A stretch of DNA of 64,000 bases from Nepenthes gracilis (lineage: Eukaryota; Streptophyta; Magnoliopsida; Caryophyllales; Nepenthaceae): contig BSYO01000003.1 in assembly GCA_033239525.1 (NCBI GenBank), positions 27,335,540 through 27,399,539 of the forward strand, in the 5' to 3' direction. The notes under the pieces were generated by a model, which did no database searches, was not told the origin of the DNA, and saw only the letters and a list, made by a program, of their open reading frames with translations. The position numbers and the translations under genes were made by a program. The number at the start of each line of letters is the position of its first letter. Positions within the stretch are counted from its first letter, which is position 1. This document shows positions 22,534-34,543 of this stretch, piece by piece.

Positions 22534-24285
22534 TGTACGGCTCAAGTACGAATATTGTTATAATTTTAATTAATTAAATTAATATAATTAAAATTAAGAT
22601 CAAAGGATAAAAAATAGGGTCAAAAGTCAAAATTGAGTTAGATTACATTGAAATCAAGAATACTTGACCGACACTCGACGTTTGTCTATGCATGAAAAAT
22701 AGAGTAGTTGGCACCTAAATACATGCTCACAGAATGTCCACATTTGACGCGCGCCAGATAGATGCTCGAGCATGTTGTGACAGTGGGTTAGTGCTCGGCG
22801 TGTGCTTAATTTGTACTCGAGCATTACTCAATATAAATAGTAGAATTTGGTTAATTTCTGTCATTTTTTCAGAAATTTTGAGAGAGAGAGAATTGGATGA
22901 GGAGAAGAGAGAGAACGAGACAGAGGAAGTTTTAGAAACTCAAATTAAGTGAATTCAAGTTAGAATTTGGTAATATTCAAGTCAAGGTAAGTAAATTTCA
23001 AACTTTTCTTCTCCTATTGATGTTCTTTGCTAAATTCTTTGTGCATTTCTAGTTTCAATATTCATGCATGTCATGAATTTAAAACCATGATATTATTGTT
23101 TAATATACATGTGTAATTTTTTTTATTTTATTGTAAAAATATATAAAATTTATGTATAAACTCAATTATTTGGTGTAATTTAGCTATTTTCTATAAATAC
23201 ACCTTCATGCATGTTTAAAAACTTGATATATACTTCTATGTGTCTAAATTTCGTACTTAATATTCATGTATGATTGTAAAGTGTTGAAAATAAATTCTTG
23301 CATACATACTACATGTTCTGAAATTTAGTAGAAAACTTTACATATGTGCTAATTTTTGCATTATGCTAAAATTTTATGAATTATTTTGCTAAATTTATAT
23401 TTCATATTTTAAAATTTATCATGACTAATGTTTTACAAAAGAGTAAGTACGAATGGATAGAATTTAAAAAATAAAACTCTATAATTATATCAAGAATTAT
23501 GATTATTTTTTCTAGAGTTGAAAAAATTATGAAAGAAAAGAAAATATATAGAGTCTTTTTTAAGAATAGACGTTGAACCATAGTTATATTATGGTATACT
23601 TTATTATATTATAGTGATATATTGAAGTTTAAACATATTATCCACGAGTAAGAATTGGTGTTCGACCCCATTCATAAGGTTATATGTATGACAACTCACC
23701 TATGGATCTTAAATAATAGCGTATGACCTTTAATTGTGTGAAAATAAATATAACTCAAATTTTAGTTATCCGTTCTTTTAGTCAGTAAGGCTTACTAGCC
23801 CCTAGTCCTTAAAAAGTTAGTATTTAGCATGCTTTAATGATAAGAAATGATTAAGAGTATGAAGTACTTCTGGAAAGGTATAATCTAAATTTCTTAAATA
23901 AGTATTATGAAAATTTCGTATCATTGTATCGGATTATAATTTATTATCCATTCGACATAATTTAATTACAAATTATATATGATATCTTATTAAGTTATAC
24001 ATATTGTTGAGTTTTTGACACACTTCTTACTTTTATTTTACTAATTATTTTAGATGAAAGGCTTGGATACACGCAAGATTAACAAGAGTGATGGTTGAAG
24101 CTGTTTGAAGAATTTAGACTTAGAAATTATGGATTTCTAATTTTAATTTTTCATTTCAGACAGTAAATTATATGTTTAGTGTTAGATTTTTAGATTTAAC
24201 TTCAATTTCAGATAGTAGTAATTGATGTTTATGTTATTCAGACGGTGAATTGTGGAATGTAATTGTTAAGTGAGAAGTTGGTTGT
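22534..24285 (+). mobile_element. LTR Y2, copy C
   Basis: The copy starts TGTACGGCTCAAG exactly where the otherwise shared flank (copies at 21800 and 41940) diverges, as expected for an inserted LTR. It has a GC-containing block (CTCGAGCATG, GTGCTCGGCG), a TATA box (TATAAATAG at 22830), a GA-rich leader (22880-22930), CAAGGTAAGTAA at 22984 and a pyrimidine-rich TTTTATTTTACTAATTATTTTAG at about 24030-24052. A second copy starts at 62399. The right end near 24285 is approximate. Confidence 0.6.
22829..22837 (+). promoter_or_regulatory. TATA box of LTR Y2
   Basis: ATATAAATAG is followed about 60 bases later by the GA-rich leader. The same sequence is at 62697 in the second copy and weaker forms stand before the GA leaders at 50276 and 48690. 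Confidence 0.5.
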
Positions 24286-26631
24286 GTCATGAATCCAAAC
24301 AAAACAAGTCAATTAAATAATTAATTATACTTTAATTATTATTCTATAATTCCTAATGCCGGATGTGACCACAAAATATACAAACTCAACAAGATTTTAA
24401 ATCTATATAGGACCTTATTATATCATATAAATATAACTTGCTCTATAAATAGTCGTAAAGAAATAACCAAATAAAGATAACAACTCACCCACGTAAGAAA
24501 TCGACCCAACAAATTCTTAATATACAAAACCATGCCCTACGCTCGGCCTACACCACCATTTCAGAACAATCTAGATAAAAATATATTCATACCCGATATA
24601 TGGTCAATAATATTAAAATTCAAAAATATGATACTCACCAGAGGTGTCAGAGTTCCCGTTGAAACTTTTCCTACTACTGCGATGAAGTCAAGCCTCTTCT
24701 CTAAAGGGATAAAACAAACGAATGAGTATAATACTTTACAAATATCATAAACAAACAAATGAGTCCAAAGAATTATGAAGGAGGATCAAATAGATAAATC
24801 TAAATTGTCAATAAATAAAAATTTTAAATCTAAAATCTAATGGTAATTTCATACTCAAATTAAATATTCAAATTCAAAGCAAATATTTAAATAAAAAAAT
24901 AGGCATCATTGGGATGTATATATATATAAAATAGAGGTGATTCAGATCGATTTTAATATGCTAATGTCCAATCTAAATCCAAATCCAATGCCCGATCAGC
25001 TTGTGATTTGGGAAAAAAATCGATAGTCGGATGATTCAATAGCGTGTGCAGAAGTTGAAACAATGTCGCGATAAATTTTTCAATGGTTCGGATCAAAACA
25101 TATAGTCAAATGATTTGTAGGAGACATATCAAGCCCAATTATAGGCAAAAATTGATAAATTTTAAATCTAAAATAAAAAATTTAAATCCAATACAAATTT
25201 ATACAGAGATACAAAATCATACACCAAATTTAAGTTTTGATTATTTAAAGATTAGCTTGAGAAAGTGTTACATATAATCCCAATAACCTTAGACCAAAAT
25301 CAATTATAAATTAGGCCATCATGTATGACCATCCATGTACTCTATACTCATGGATAAAGTTGCTAACTATGTTTTACTACTCGTGATTTTGGATATAATT
25401 TTTAAATTTATCAAATATATTAGGATGTCTAAATATATTATAAGGTCAAATCAAATTATCAAAATAGAAAAGGTTACTATTCCAAGTCTTTCATACCGAC
25501 GAAAAAGAATTTTTAATTAATAAATATCTCCCCGTTGAGAGTTGGCCAGATTGTCCAATATGTAAATCCAAATATAATGACCACGACTTGGCACATGCAT
25601 GTAAAAATGTACGATCTATACAAATTTTATACACATTTTTATTACATATATTAATATAAATATAGACAGTGTTTAATAAATTTTTTAAACTTTTAAAAAA
25701 ATAGTTAATCTCCAAAATTATAAAATCCATATCCAAAACCTCCCAAATCAACTAATGAACGATACATGTGTCTAGAATAAATAAAACAGGTGTATAAAAA
25801 TATATATATGTTTGTAAAATTTTTAAACAGTATTCAAAATACATTAAAAATTAAATCAAACTAAGAATGGGGGTTATAGATACTTACCTTGACTTTATAT
25901 TCCACAGATCTAAAAAATGGATACTCCGAAATATCGAATCACGCGCTCCTTTCACTATCCTATGCCACTTGCATCAGCACCCAAGCCCTCTCTCTCTATG
26001 CAGTTCTGCCACACAGCGACGGCTTACTCACAGCTATCGGCAGTCACTGGCGTGTCACCACTGGCCGCCGTCGAGCACCACTACTTCACCTCAACCACCG
26101 GCGTGTCATGACCGGCCTCCATCGACCACCAGCTGCAGATGCAGCCGACAACCACCATTGGCCTCTTTGATGGCTTTTCCTTACCGGGCATCTTCACCGA
26201 CCCACTTCTAGCCACCAATGACCACCCTCACCACGCCGACTTCACTGCATGTCGCCGTCGTTGACCATCGTTCCCCCTTCTTCTTCCTTGCACAGCACTG
26301 AAAATGGCACTCGATTTCCTTCTCTCTCATCTTCTTCTTTTCCTCTTTTTTCCTCTCTTTTCTAGTTCTGTTGCTTGCCGAGCCGCCAAACACCCCTTTC
26401 TAAACCCCCCCATCCCCTATCTTATCTTATATTATCTTTTTTTAATCCAATAACATATAATACTTATATATTTATCCATCGGATACCCCTCGAACGCGTA
26501 ATGAGTGCCAGCCACAAATTCTGAAATTTCTTTTAAAATTTTACAATATTAATTAAATTTTTTAAAATGTCTAATTTATCCAAAATCTCAATAAATTTTA
26601 AAATATTTTCAATGAGATTCGAGATATTACA
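24286..26631 (-). mobile_element. LTR-like repeat, inverted (TGTAATATC family)
   Basis: On the minus strand this begins TGTAATATCTCGAATCTC (complement ending at 26631), passes a GC-rich block at about 26260-25960, reads GTCAAGGTAAGTATC (complement at 25881-25893) and ends GGATTCATGACA at 24286. The start matches 51690 and the end resembles GAGTCGTGACA at 60693. It looks like one long LTR of about 2.3 kb. The plus-strand open frames at 25867-26211 run through its GC-rich block and have no recognisable domain. Confidence 0.6.
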
Positions 26632-26639
26632 GGTCATTT

Positions 26640-27849
26640 TGGTATATTATTTGTGGTCTGTAGATGTGAAATGTTGTTGCCATAGTGATGCACTGGATCT
26701 GAGTTATTGTACAGATTAGGGAACTACTTGATCATCCACGTCAGGTTAAATTAGAGTCGATCCGACTTCTATTTTTTTAAACCTGGACCATACGTAACAC
26801 AACTAAAAATAAAATGTTAGAGAATTGGCGGGACTTGTTTTTCAATTATCTTCCGACACTTAAATTAGTAATTTTTTCAATAAAATTGAAAGATACGAAG
26901 ATACAAGAGAATGCATGGATGCATGCTTTCCGAGGATTGAGTATGTGGTGTGCCTCATAGGGAGTGTCTTCGGAGCTGCGCTCGGCCGAGGAGCGGTTTA
27001 GAGAAGTGTCCGGTTGAGGAAAAGTTTGGAGGTTCTTCAGACCGAAAGACGACTTAGAGGTGTACCTGACTAAAGGATGGCTTAGGGATGCGCCCATCCG
27101 ATAGGCAGCTTAAAGGTCGTCTAGCTGAGGGGTGGCTTAAAGGTGCGCTCAAATGATGGGTGGCTTAGGGGTGAAAGAGGAATTGCACTGAGAGTCCATG
27201 ACCTTGAGAGCATTGAGGAGCTCCTTGTCTTTCTATGGAATCGTGGACGTAAATCGCCCTTTATCTTCGTCACTTCCTCTCTTTGGGATTCTAGCATGTT
27301 CTGGGCTCTTTCGCCAACAGAAGCCCCCCCTCTTTCCACTAAGGAAGGGGGATTCTTACAGGCGACAGATTGGTTTAGCTTGGCTTGGGAATCAAGGCTG
27401 GATAGCTGTTCCATGCAGGATCACTGAGCTGTGCAGATAATCTCGGGAGGCCGTAAATGGCAGTTCCCTTTTTCAGGAATAATTACTCAATTGTGGATAA
27501 CTATCCTACCCATCCTGGCTGCCGACGGTTATCTTTTCCTTCTTCTAAGCAATTCTCTAACCGTAATTATAGTGGTTGTCATTTTGAGAATAATCGTGCA
27601 TATGTGGGCGAATATTTCTAGAATATCTATCAGGCAATTTTGACTGGTTCTGGTAAGTTGATTCAGCGTGCCAAAAGAGGATCATGGGTCATCTCGATTG
27701 AGTCGATTGGGTAGGTTAGGGTGCCGCTTAGATTCCGAGCCTATCCCTTTTGGTAGCCGGCCCTCTTCCTATATTGGGACTTCCCGATAGCCTATTTACC
27801 ATGGGCTTTGATATCTGAGTCAGCTCAGGGGTGATAGACTTATACTTGG
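26640..27849 (-). mobile_element. Remnant with Tat-type LTR features
   Basis: TTCCGACACTTAAATTAGTAA at about 26851 is a degenerate form of the CTCCGACGCTCAAGTCAG word found, in the other orientation, near the 3' end of the LTRs at 10138 and 28926. Degenerate ~29-bp repeats follow at 26985-27175. The region to 27849 is moderately GC-rich, lacks a long conserved frame and shows no clear ends. It is probably an old Tat/Ogre-type LTR fragment. Confidence 0.4.
26985..27175. repeat. Degenerate ~29-bp tandem repeats
   Basis: Units built on GGTGGCTTAAAGGTGCGCTC with varied tails recur about five to six times (for example at 27076, 27104, 27131 and 27160). Divergence is high but the GGCTTA and GGTGCGC spacing is regular. 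Confidence 0.65.
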
Positions 27850-28178
27850 CTTCCCATATCAAAAAGACCATTCTAGTGACATGTTAAATTTAAATATCTA
27901 TATGTAATTTATCTCACAGACAAATGTGAAGTTGTAAATTGAATTTTAAATAGATACAGTGATATGAAATCTTAAATGCTGAAGTGTTTTCTCTTTTTCT
28001 AGATCGATCTGCCTCGTGATTGTTTAATTTCCTGGCCAATCAATCGTCATTCCCTGTGCAAATTGACATAGGGTGCCACAAGCCAACGACTCTCACCTTT
28101 GCAAAATAGCAATTCACCAAAGAAGAGTGAGTGGAGGGGATTGAGGATGGCTCCGGCAGGTAATATTTATTATAAATA
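27850..28178 (-). repeat. Module V, copy C (inverted)
   Basis: The reverse complement matches 41550-41860 over about 310 bp: landmarks CCTGCCGGAGCCATCCTCAA, ATGTCAATTTGCA, CATTTCAGCAT-like and GATATTTAAA. The match is cut at 28178 by the start of the gypsy LTR. The third copy of this module is at 61060-61165. Confidence 0.82.
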
Positions 28179-29106
28179 TGTTGGGTCCCATGTTCCGGCC
28201 CATGAGACAGATCCAGGCCCACAAAGCAAACAGCGGCCCATGAGAAAAGGAGGAGCACGCGAGAAAGCGCCACCACAGCCCAACGGGAATGGTCGCGAAG
28301 TCACGCTAACGGAAACTCGCAGCGCATTAAATGCGTCACGGAACAGAGTGAAAGGCGGAAAGGCTAGCCAATAGAGGCATAGCCGCACTACGCCAACGCC
28401 ATCACCGGGCGTCTGCAGACGGCCAACCACTCCTCTCTCAAGGAAAATCGAGCGTGATCGACACAAGCCAAGAAAGCGTGCTCGACACGCTATCGTGACA
28501 GCCGGGCGTGACCGGCGGTCAACGACCTGCAACGGGCGCCTGGGCGCCAAGAGTCCAAACGGAGGAGGCATATAAGCGCTCTCACCCTCCAGAGAAAGGG
28601 GGGCTGGCTCAATTTGGATTCGAACTCGAGAACGGCTTTTCGGGTTCTCGCGACCTTGCGACTAAGGGTTACCTTGATCCCAAGCACTAGTCCAGCCTCC
28701 CATAAGGTTCCAATCCTCCGACCGGATTGGGCCAAATCGCTCTCCTTCTCCTCATCCCGTCAAGGGGAAAGTTAGCCACTCATCGCAAGGCACCAAGGAA
28801 GCCAGCCTTCCATCACCTCGCCACCGCATTTCTACTCATCACCACATAAGTCCTTCTTACGCATCACAAGATTTTTACGCGCACCACCTTAGCGTGCGAT
28901 TTCCGCCAATCAAGGGAATTTGCCGACTTGAGCGCCGAGTGGCCTTGGTGGGAGAAATCCCGCTGCACTTTCACCTCTTGTTTGTTGTTTGTGTTGTGCA
29001 GTCCGTGTTCCGAGAGACGAGACCGATCCTTCTTCCGCAGCCCCCGCGCGCTTTAGGAATCCGGGCTCCTTAATCCGCATAAACAACCTTGGGCCCGGAC
29101 GCAACA
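28179..29106 (+). mobile_element. 5' LTR of gypsy element 2
   Basis: The LTR is 928 bp, from TGTTGGGTCCC to GGACGCAACA. It contains GGCATATAAGCGCTC at 28568 (TATA), a GAAAGGGGGGC run, and CTTGAGCGCCGAGTGGCC at 28926, a conserved Tat-type LTR word. The left flank is AAATA at 28174-28178. It is related to the solo LTR at 9322 and nearly identical to 39908-40792. Confidence 0.93.
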
Positions 29107-29126
29107 TCGGCGCCTGTCTGGGGAAA
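29107..29126 (+). other. Primer-binding site of gypsy element 2
   Basis: TCGGCGCCTGTCTGGGGA directly follows the LTR end CAACA. It is a GGCGCC-type site as in element 1. The exact tRNA is not resolved. Confidence 0.6.
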
Positions 29127-29176
29127 CTGACAGAAGCCAAGTGTCATTTCCCTACCCAAGAAATTAACAACCAAGC

Positions 29177-30775
29177 ATGGTAAATACCAGAGCGCAGTTG
29201 CTCCGCGGTGGAGACCACCGTCCCAGATGGAGTCCTCTCACGGGGAACCAAGCGAACAACCAACCGAGCCGGCACCCGCCACCTCGGACGCGGAGTTAGA
29301 CGCCCAAGGAGATCCTCCGCCGTATGCGCGAACACCGGGACCCTCGCGCTGTGGGCCGCGCCTCTAGCGGCCTGCATCAACTTCCAAGAAAGAAAGGCGC
29401 CGAGAGGCCACTCGCAGAGGCGAGCCAATCGACTTGACCACGCAGCGCCCCCACCCGCACCTGAAACGGCTGCAATGAGGCGGAAAGCCGCCGCCGATGA
29501 CGACAGGAGGACAGCCTGCATGACGCTCCTCCGCAACTCGCGCGGCAACGGAGACCACCGCCCGCGGGCTCCAATGGGGAGCGCGCCTCCCATGCAGAGC
29601 CGCCACCCCGACAAGCACGCATTTAACCCCTGTGGGAACACGGAGCTCCGCGCCGTCCTCAATGCGCGAAGGGGCTCTACGATCCTTCGATGGAGGAGAA
29701 AGTCAAGGTGTCAGGGACACCCCGCACAAGGAGAAGCCCACGCCTCCTCCGCCAATCTCCGCAGTCGCCCTTCGCCATGGACTCGCTGGGACACACCCGC
29801 TACCGAGCAAGTTCGAATGCCGGGCCATGGAGGGATACGACTAAGCAAGGATCCCATGGACCATCTCAATCGCTTCCGCACCCACCTCACTTTACAAGGG
29901 GCAAGCGAGGCCCCGATGTGTCGAGCTTCCCCGTCACCCTTAGGGGCGACGCGCTACTCGGGTTCCATGGCCTCCCCCGACTCCATATGCTCGCTCGACG
30001 AGCTCGCCGATAGCTTCCTCGAGCGCCGCCCAAAGAAAGGGAGGAGAGACAACCATGGCACCTAGTCCGCCTCCGCTGCAGGACGGATGAAAGCCTCAAG
30101 CGGTTCCTCGACTGCTTCATCACCGAGGCGCGACGATCCCGCACCTCTCCGACGAATCAAGCTCAAGTGCCTTCATCGCCACTCTCGGCGGGGGGACTTC
30201 TTCAAGCACTGCCGCACTGCCCGCAGACTTTCGGAGGCGAGACCATTGCCCGGCGTATATCACGGCCGAAGAGGCCAACGAAGCAAAACGCCCGAGCGGG
30301 CGGATCGGCCGAGACCTCCCGTGCCAGCCGGAGGAAGAAAGAGGGACGGCGACAAACCCGCTCATGGAGCGCCGAAAGCAAGAGATGACCCGCCACGGGC
30401 CTAAGAAGGATTACAAAGCAGGCCTCTCTCGACCCCGCCGAATGATAGCCGCACAAACATCCCGATGCATCCAGGATGAAAGATTCTTCAAGTGGCCAAA
30501 GACACCCAAGGGTCCTGGGGCCGCAGCGGCACTGCACAAACCGCGCACCACCACCGCCTGCCCTGGGCACTCAATCGAGAACCGCCGCACTCGCAGCAGA
30601 GATTGAAGATCCGATCCGGCGAGGACACCAAGAGATTCGTGAAAGGCTCGGGCAAGAACTCCGCCTCTCGACGGAGAACCCAAATGAGCCACCAAGAGCC
30701 CGCACGGCGGCCGGCGTAGTCCACATGATCTCTTCCGCCAACACCGTGAACGCTGTGCACGGATCACGGAAATAG
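29177..30775 (+). pseudogene. gypsy Gag, split by small indels
   Basis: The start is the ATG at 29177 (MVNTRAQ), 70 bp after the primer site, identical in its first seven residues to Gag of element 1. A basic, proline-rich N-terminal part follows. The retrotransposon-gag domain is seen in pieces: EGYD and SKDPMDHLNRFRTHLTLQGA near 29825-29910, then FPVTLRGDALLGFHGLP near 29928-29980. Further on there are EEANEAK-like and GGRKRDGDKPAH pieces near 30265-30370. At least four frame changes are needed to read it through. If intact it would form the element's particle core. Confidence 0.8.
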
Positions 30776-30799
30776 CTTCCAAAAGAGCAAGCGGGCGGG

Positions 30800-31050
30800 T
30801 TAGGGTTAGAAATGATGTCATTAGCTTTAGCAAATAAGCAAGACATGGCACATGTAACTTCCCCCATACTCGACCCCCTTGTTGTATCGGCCCTCGCTTC
30901 GCCGGTGGTGATGACTACCACCAAACGGGTCTTCATTGATAATGGAAGCTCACAAAATTTGTCAGATTCATCACCAAGCTCACCAAACGGGACTAAAATG
31001 TAGCCAAATGAGGGCAAAGAAAACGGACCATTATACGGCTTGACAACGAG
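30800..31050 (+). pseudogene. gypsy protease region
   Basis: The frame at 30812-31003 contains DPLVVSALASPV and KRVFIDNGSS, the aspartic protease core, also with DNGSS. The part after the active site (NLSDSSPSSPNG) has lost the usual ADIL spacing through small deletions. Downstream 31040-31250 carries the VTMGTHPRSMTRELAFL flap-side piece in another frame. Confidence 0.78.
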
Positions 31051-31479
31051 CCTGCTCCAGCAGGTAAGGGATTATACGACCGAAGTCACGATGGGGACTC
31101 ACCCGCGCTCTATGACGCGCGAGTTGGCGTTCCTCGCCGCCGACCTTCCGTCTCGTATACAATGCCATACTCGCACCATTCCCGACGGCCTTCGGCAACA
31201 CACATCCATCCCGCACTGGGTGAAATTTCCCACCCCTCGGGGGTGGGAGAAGTTCTAGGAGATCAAGAAATGGGGCGGACGTGCTACTTGTCCCAAATCA
31301 CCCCTACGACACACTATGGACTAAGTGAAGACTGACCTCCGCGACGAGACGCCGCTCCAACAGCCCCCTGGCCGGGAAGAGATCGAGGCGATTCCGCCGA
31401 TCCCTCCGATCCAGAGCGGTGGCCAAAGATAGGAAATCCCTCCAACCCGGAGATCGCGACAGACACTTACCTTCCTACG

Positions 31480-32240
31480 ACCCAACTCCGATGTGTTTGC
31501 ATGGGGCTCACGACATGCCGGGATATCGGGCCAAGTCATAGTCCACAAGCCGGGCCTCGACGCGAGCCGAAACCCGTCCTACAGAGCGAGGAACCACTCC
31601 GCCGAGAAGTTGGTCGCCATCGTGAAGAAGTGAAGAGGCTCTTGACGCTGGATTTATCGAGAAGTCCAAGACCTGAGAGTGGTCATTCAACGCCGTGGCC
31701 GGGTAAAAAGAGAGCAATGCAAAGTGGCGGATGTGTGTCGACTTCACCGACGTGAATAAGGCTCCGCCCCAAAGATAGCTTTCCGCTCCCAAGGATCGAC
31801 TAACTCGTGGACTCCACGTCCGGCACGAACCGGCCGAGCTTCATGGACGCGCACGGATACAACCAGATCCTGGATGGACCTGCAGGATGAGGAGCACACC
31901 TCGCTCATGACAGCATCAAGGGACGATTGCTACAAAATGATGCCCTTTGGTCTCAAGAATGCGGCGCAACGCACTCGCCGCCTCGTAAACAAGATGTTCG
32001 CAGCTCAAATCGGGCGGAATGTGGAGGTGTACGCCGACGATATGCTCGTAAAAAGCAAGGTAGCAAGGCGCCACGTCAACGACTGACGAGACCTTCCAGA
32101 TCCTCCGACAAAGATGGGATGAAGCTTAACCCCGCCAAATGCGCGTCGGGGTAACCTCGAAAATTCTTAGGCTTCATTGTATCCCAAATAGGGAATAGAA
32201 GCCAATCCGAGAAGATCAAGGCAATACTCGATTTGAACCC
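31480..32240 (+). pseudogene. gypsy reverse transcriptase, indel-broken
   Basis: Recognisable pieces in order are FAWG (31494-31505), VHKPGLD and FRRE-type linker (31540-31600), CVDFTDVNKA (31733-31760), FMDAHGYNQI (31841-31870, missing residues), YKMMPFGLKNA (31930-31965), and the catalytic YADDMLVKSK (32029-32060), then KLNPAKCA (32121-32147) and KFLGFIVS-like (32160-32190). Frame shifts separate nearly every piece. Confidence 0.85.
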
Positions 32241-32379
32241 TCCGCGCACAAAGAAAAGAAGTCCGTAAGTCGACGACAGGCGGATAGCAGCCCTCTCTCA
32301 CGATTTTCGCCAAGTCACCGAGAAATACTTGCCTTTCTTCAAGGCGCTAAGGGGGGCACCAAGTCGCACAGTTCGAATG

Positions 32380-33310
32380 GAGTGAAAAATGCGACGAAGC
32401 ATTGTGGGAATCAAGACTTATCTTTCCAAATACGCCGCTCCCGAGCTCACCGCGCGAAGGAGAAGATCTCTACCTCTACCTGGGCAACGCTGCCTTCCGC
32501 CTCGCCTCCGTGTTAGTGGCGAACATGAAGGCAAGCAACAACCGGTGTACTACGTGAGCCGGGTGGCCGACGGACGAAAACCCGTTATCCGCACGCCGAA
32601 AAGATGGCGCCGCACTGCCTATGCAAAGACGGAAGCTACGACCCTACTTCCAAATACATCGGATCGTCAGTGCTAATCGACTCACCCGCTGAGGACGATT
32701 TTGCAGGCTGCAGACATCCGCCGGCCGGGTCATGGGTCACCGAGCTCGGGAGTTCGACTGAGTTCCGGCCGCGACCGGCCGTGAAAGGGCAGTGCCCCGC
32801 GACTTCATTGTCGGGCGGCAACGCCAGAGCAAGCAGAGGACAACAACGCGAGAAGAAGACGGACGGAGATCTCGCCGTATGGACTCTCAACGTGACGGAT
32901 CATCAACCTGTGCAGCAATGAGCCGGTGTGGTGCTAAGGACGCCCGAAGGCATGGAGATCACATACTCCGCTACACCGCCTTCCCGCCACGAACAACGCC
33001 AAGGAATATGAAGCCCTCCTCGCGGGCCTCGCGACCGGGCGAGGGAGTGTTCCGCGCGGTCGCCGGGTCGCGTAGTGATTCTCGAGCTCGTGGTCAACCA
33101 GGAAAGGGAACTTCAAGCCGCGAACCCACAACTAGTGAGGTATCTCGCGAGAGTAAGAACCCCGATCCCCGAGTTCGGCCAATTCGAGATCGAGCATATC
33201 CCGAGATCGATAACGAACGTGCCGACCGGGCCGCCCGACGCTGCCGCCGTAACCGCGGAGCAAGACGCGAGGGAGCCTGTGGAAGTCCTAAACGCGCCAA
33301 AAGATCGACG
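32380..33310 (+). pseudogene. gypsy RNase H regions
   Basis: 32440-32560 gives the connection and first RNase H strand (EDLYLYLG, EGKQQPVYYVSR), followed by pieces of the LTDQPL segment near 32672-32690 and ELGSSTEFRPRPAVK near 32739-32785. A second archetypal RNase H-like part (ITYSATPPSRHEQRQ-type, then LVVNQ at 33087 and VPTGPPDAAA at 33222) precedes integrase, as known for Tat-type elements. All are split by small indels. Confidence 0.72.
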
Positions 33311-33339
33311 CCGAGGACAAAGAAGTAATGCAGACGCGC

Positions 33340-34543
33340 ACGGAGATAATCGATGACGCCGCACATACGGTTCTTGTCGAGGGAACCTTACCAAGACGCC
33401 AACGATGCCAAGCGGGTCAAGAAAGCGGCAGATGGTACACGATTCTCGAACGGAAGGTCAGACAGCGGGGGGTACTCACCCTCCCGAAATGTCTTACCCT
33501 GCAGGAGGCCGACTACGCGCTGCGTATATGCACTGGGTCAAAGGATCACACATCAAGGAAAACCTAGCATTCAACGCCATGCGGCAAGGCTTCTACTGCC
33601 CACCATGAAGCGAGACGCTTATGGAGTTCGTCCGCAAGTGTGAAAGTCACTGTCCATAGCAACATGACACACCACCGCACACCGAGCCGCACTATCTCCA
33701 AATCCCCATGGCCGTCACGAATGGGGCTCGACATACTTGGTCCGCTTCCAATGGCAAATGGACAGAAAAATTTCCGATCGCTTCAGACGACTATTTTACG
33801 AAATGGGTGGAAGCTGCCCTCTCGCTAGGATCACCGAGCACAATGCGACGGAGTTCCTACGCCAAGGCATTGTTTGCCGCTTGGGATCCCCGAGGTCAGG
33901 TGATCGATAACGGGACCCACCACCGGGAAACGCTTTACAAAGTACCGCCACAACCTCCGCATCAAGCCGGTGCACACATCCGTGGCGCACTCGCACCCAA
34001 CGGCAAGTCGGGTTACCAACCGCACATTGCTCCACGGGATAAAGACCCGACCGAAGACGCAGGGGGCTCCCGGGTGGAGGAGCTACCGCAAGCTATGGTC
34101 GCATCGAACGACTACGAGGGAATCAACAAGGGAAACGCCTTTCAACCTCTCGCTCGGGGTCGAGGCAAAGGTTCCCGTGAGAAGTGGGAATGCCAAGCTC
34201 GCGGGTCGAACACTTCGACCCAACTACCAACGCGCAAAAGCTCGGGAAAGTCCGACTTGCTCGTAAATTCGACGCCACATGGCCCGAACCGCCGCCTACC
34301 AAGAAGCCGAGTGGCGCGATACTACAACAAGCGGGTGAAAGCACGCCCGCTAGAAGTCGAGATCCGTCCTCCGAGCGTAGAGGCAATGGGAAAGACCGCG
34401 AACAGAACAAACTCTCCCCGGATGGGAGGGGCCGTTCTTCGCCTCCGCAATCCTCCGAGCGAGCGCGCATAAGCTACGCGCCTGCACGGCAACTTGTCCC
34501 GCGGACATGGAATGCCGCCAACTTAAGGAAATATTATCAATAA
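33340..34543 (+). pseudogene. gypsy integrase, indel-broken
   Basis: The N-terminal zinc-binding part is near 33480-33640, the catalytic core near 33700-34130 (GLDILGPLPMA at 33726, YFTKWVEA at 33793, then a degenerate NGT segment at 33910). The C-terminal part reads ARYYNKRVKARPLEV (34316-34360) and ends with RTWNAANLRKYYQ and TAA at 34541-34543, a very typical Tat-type integrase C-terminus. Confidence 0.83.

Noticed and set aside
25867..26211. 114-codon frame rich in serine, proline and histidine
   Set aside because: It crosses the leader of an inverted LTR-like repeat and is not kept in its other copies.
29144..30851. Long minus-strand frames over the gypsy gag region
   Set aside because: They are shadows of GC-rich codons; plus-strand Gag motifs explain the region.
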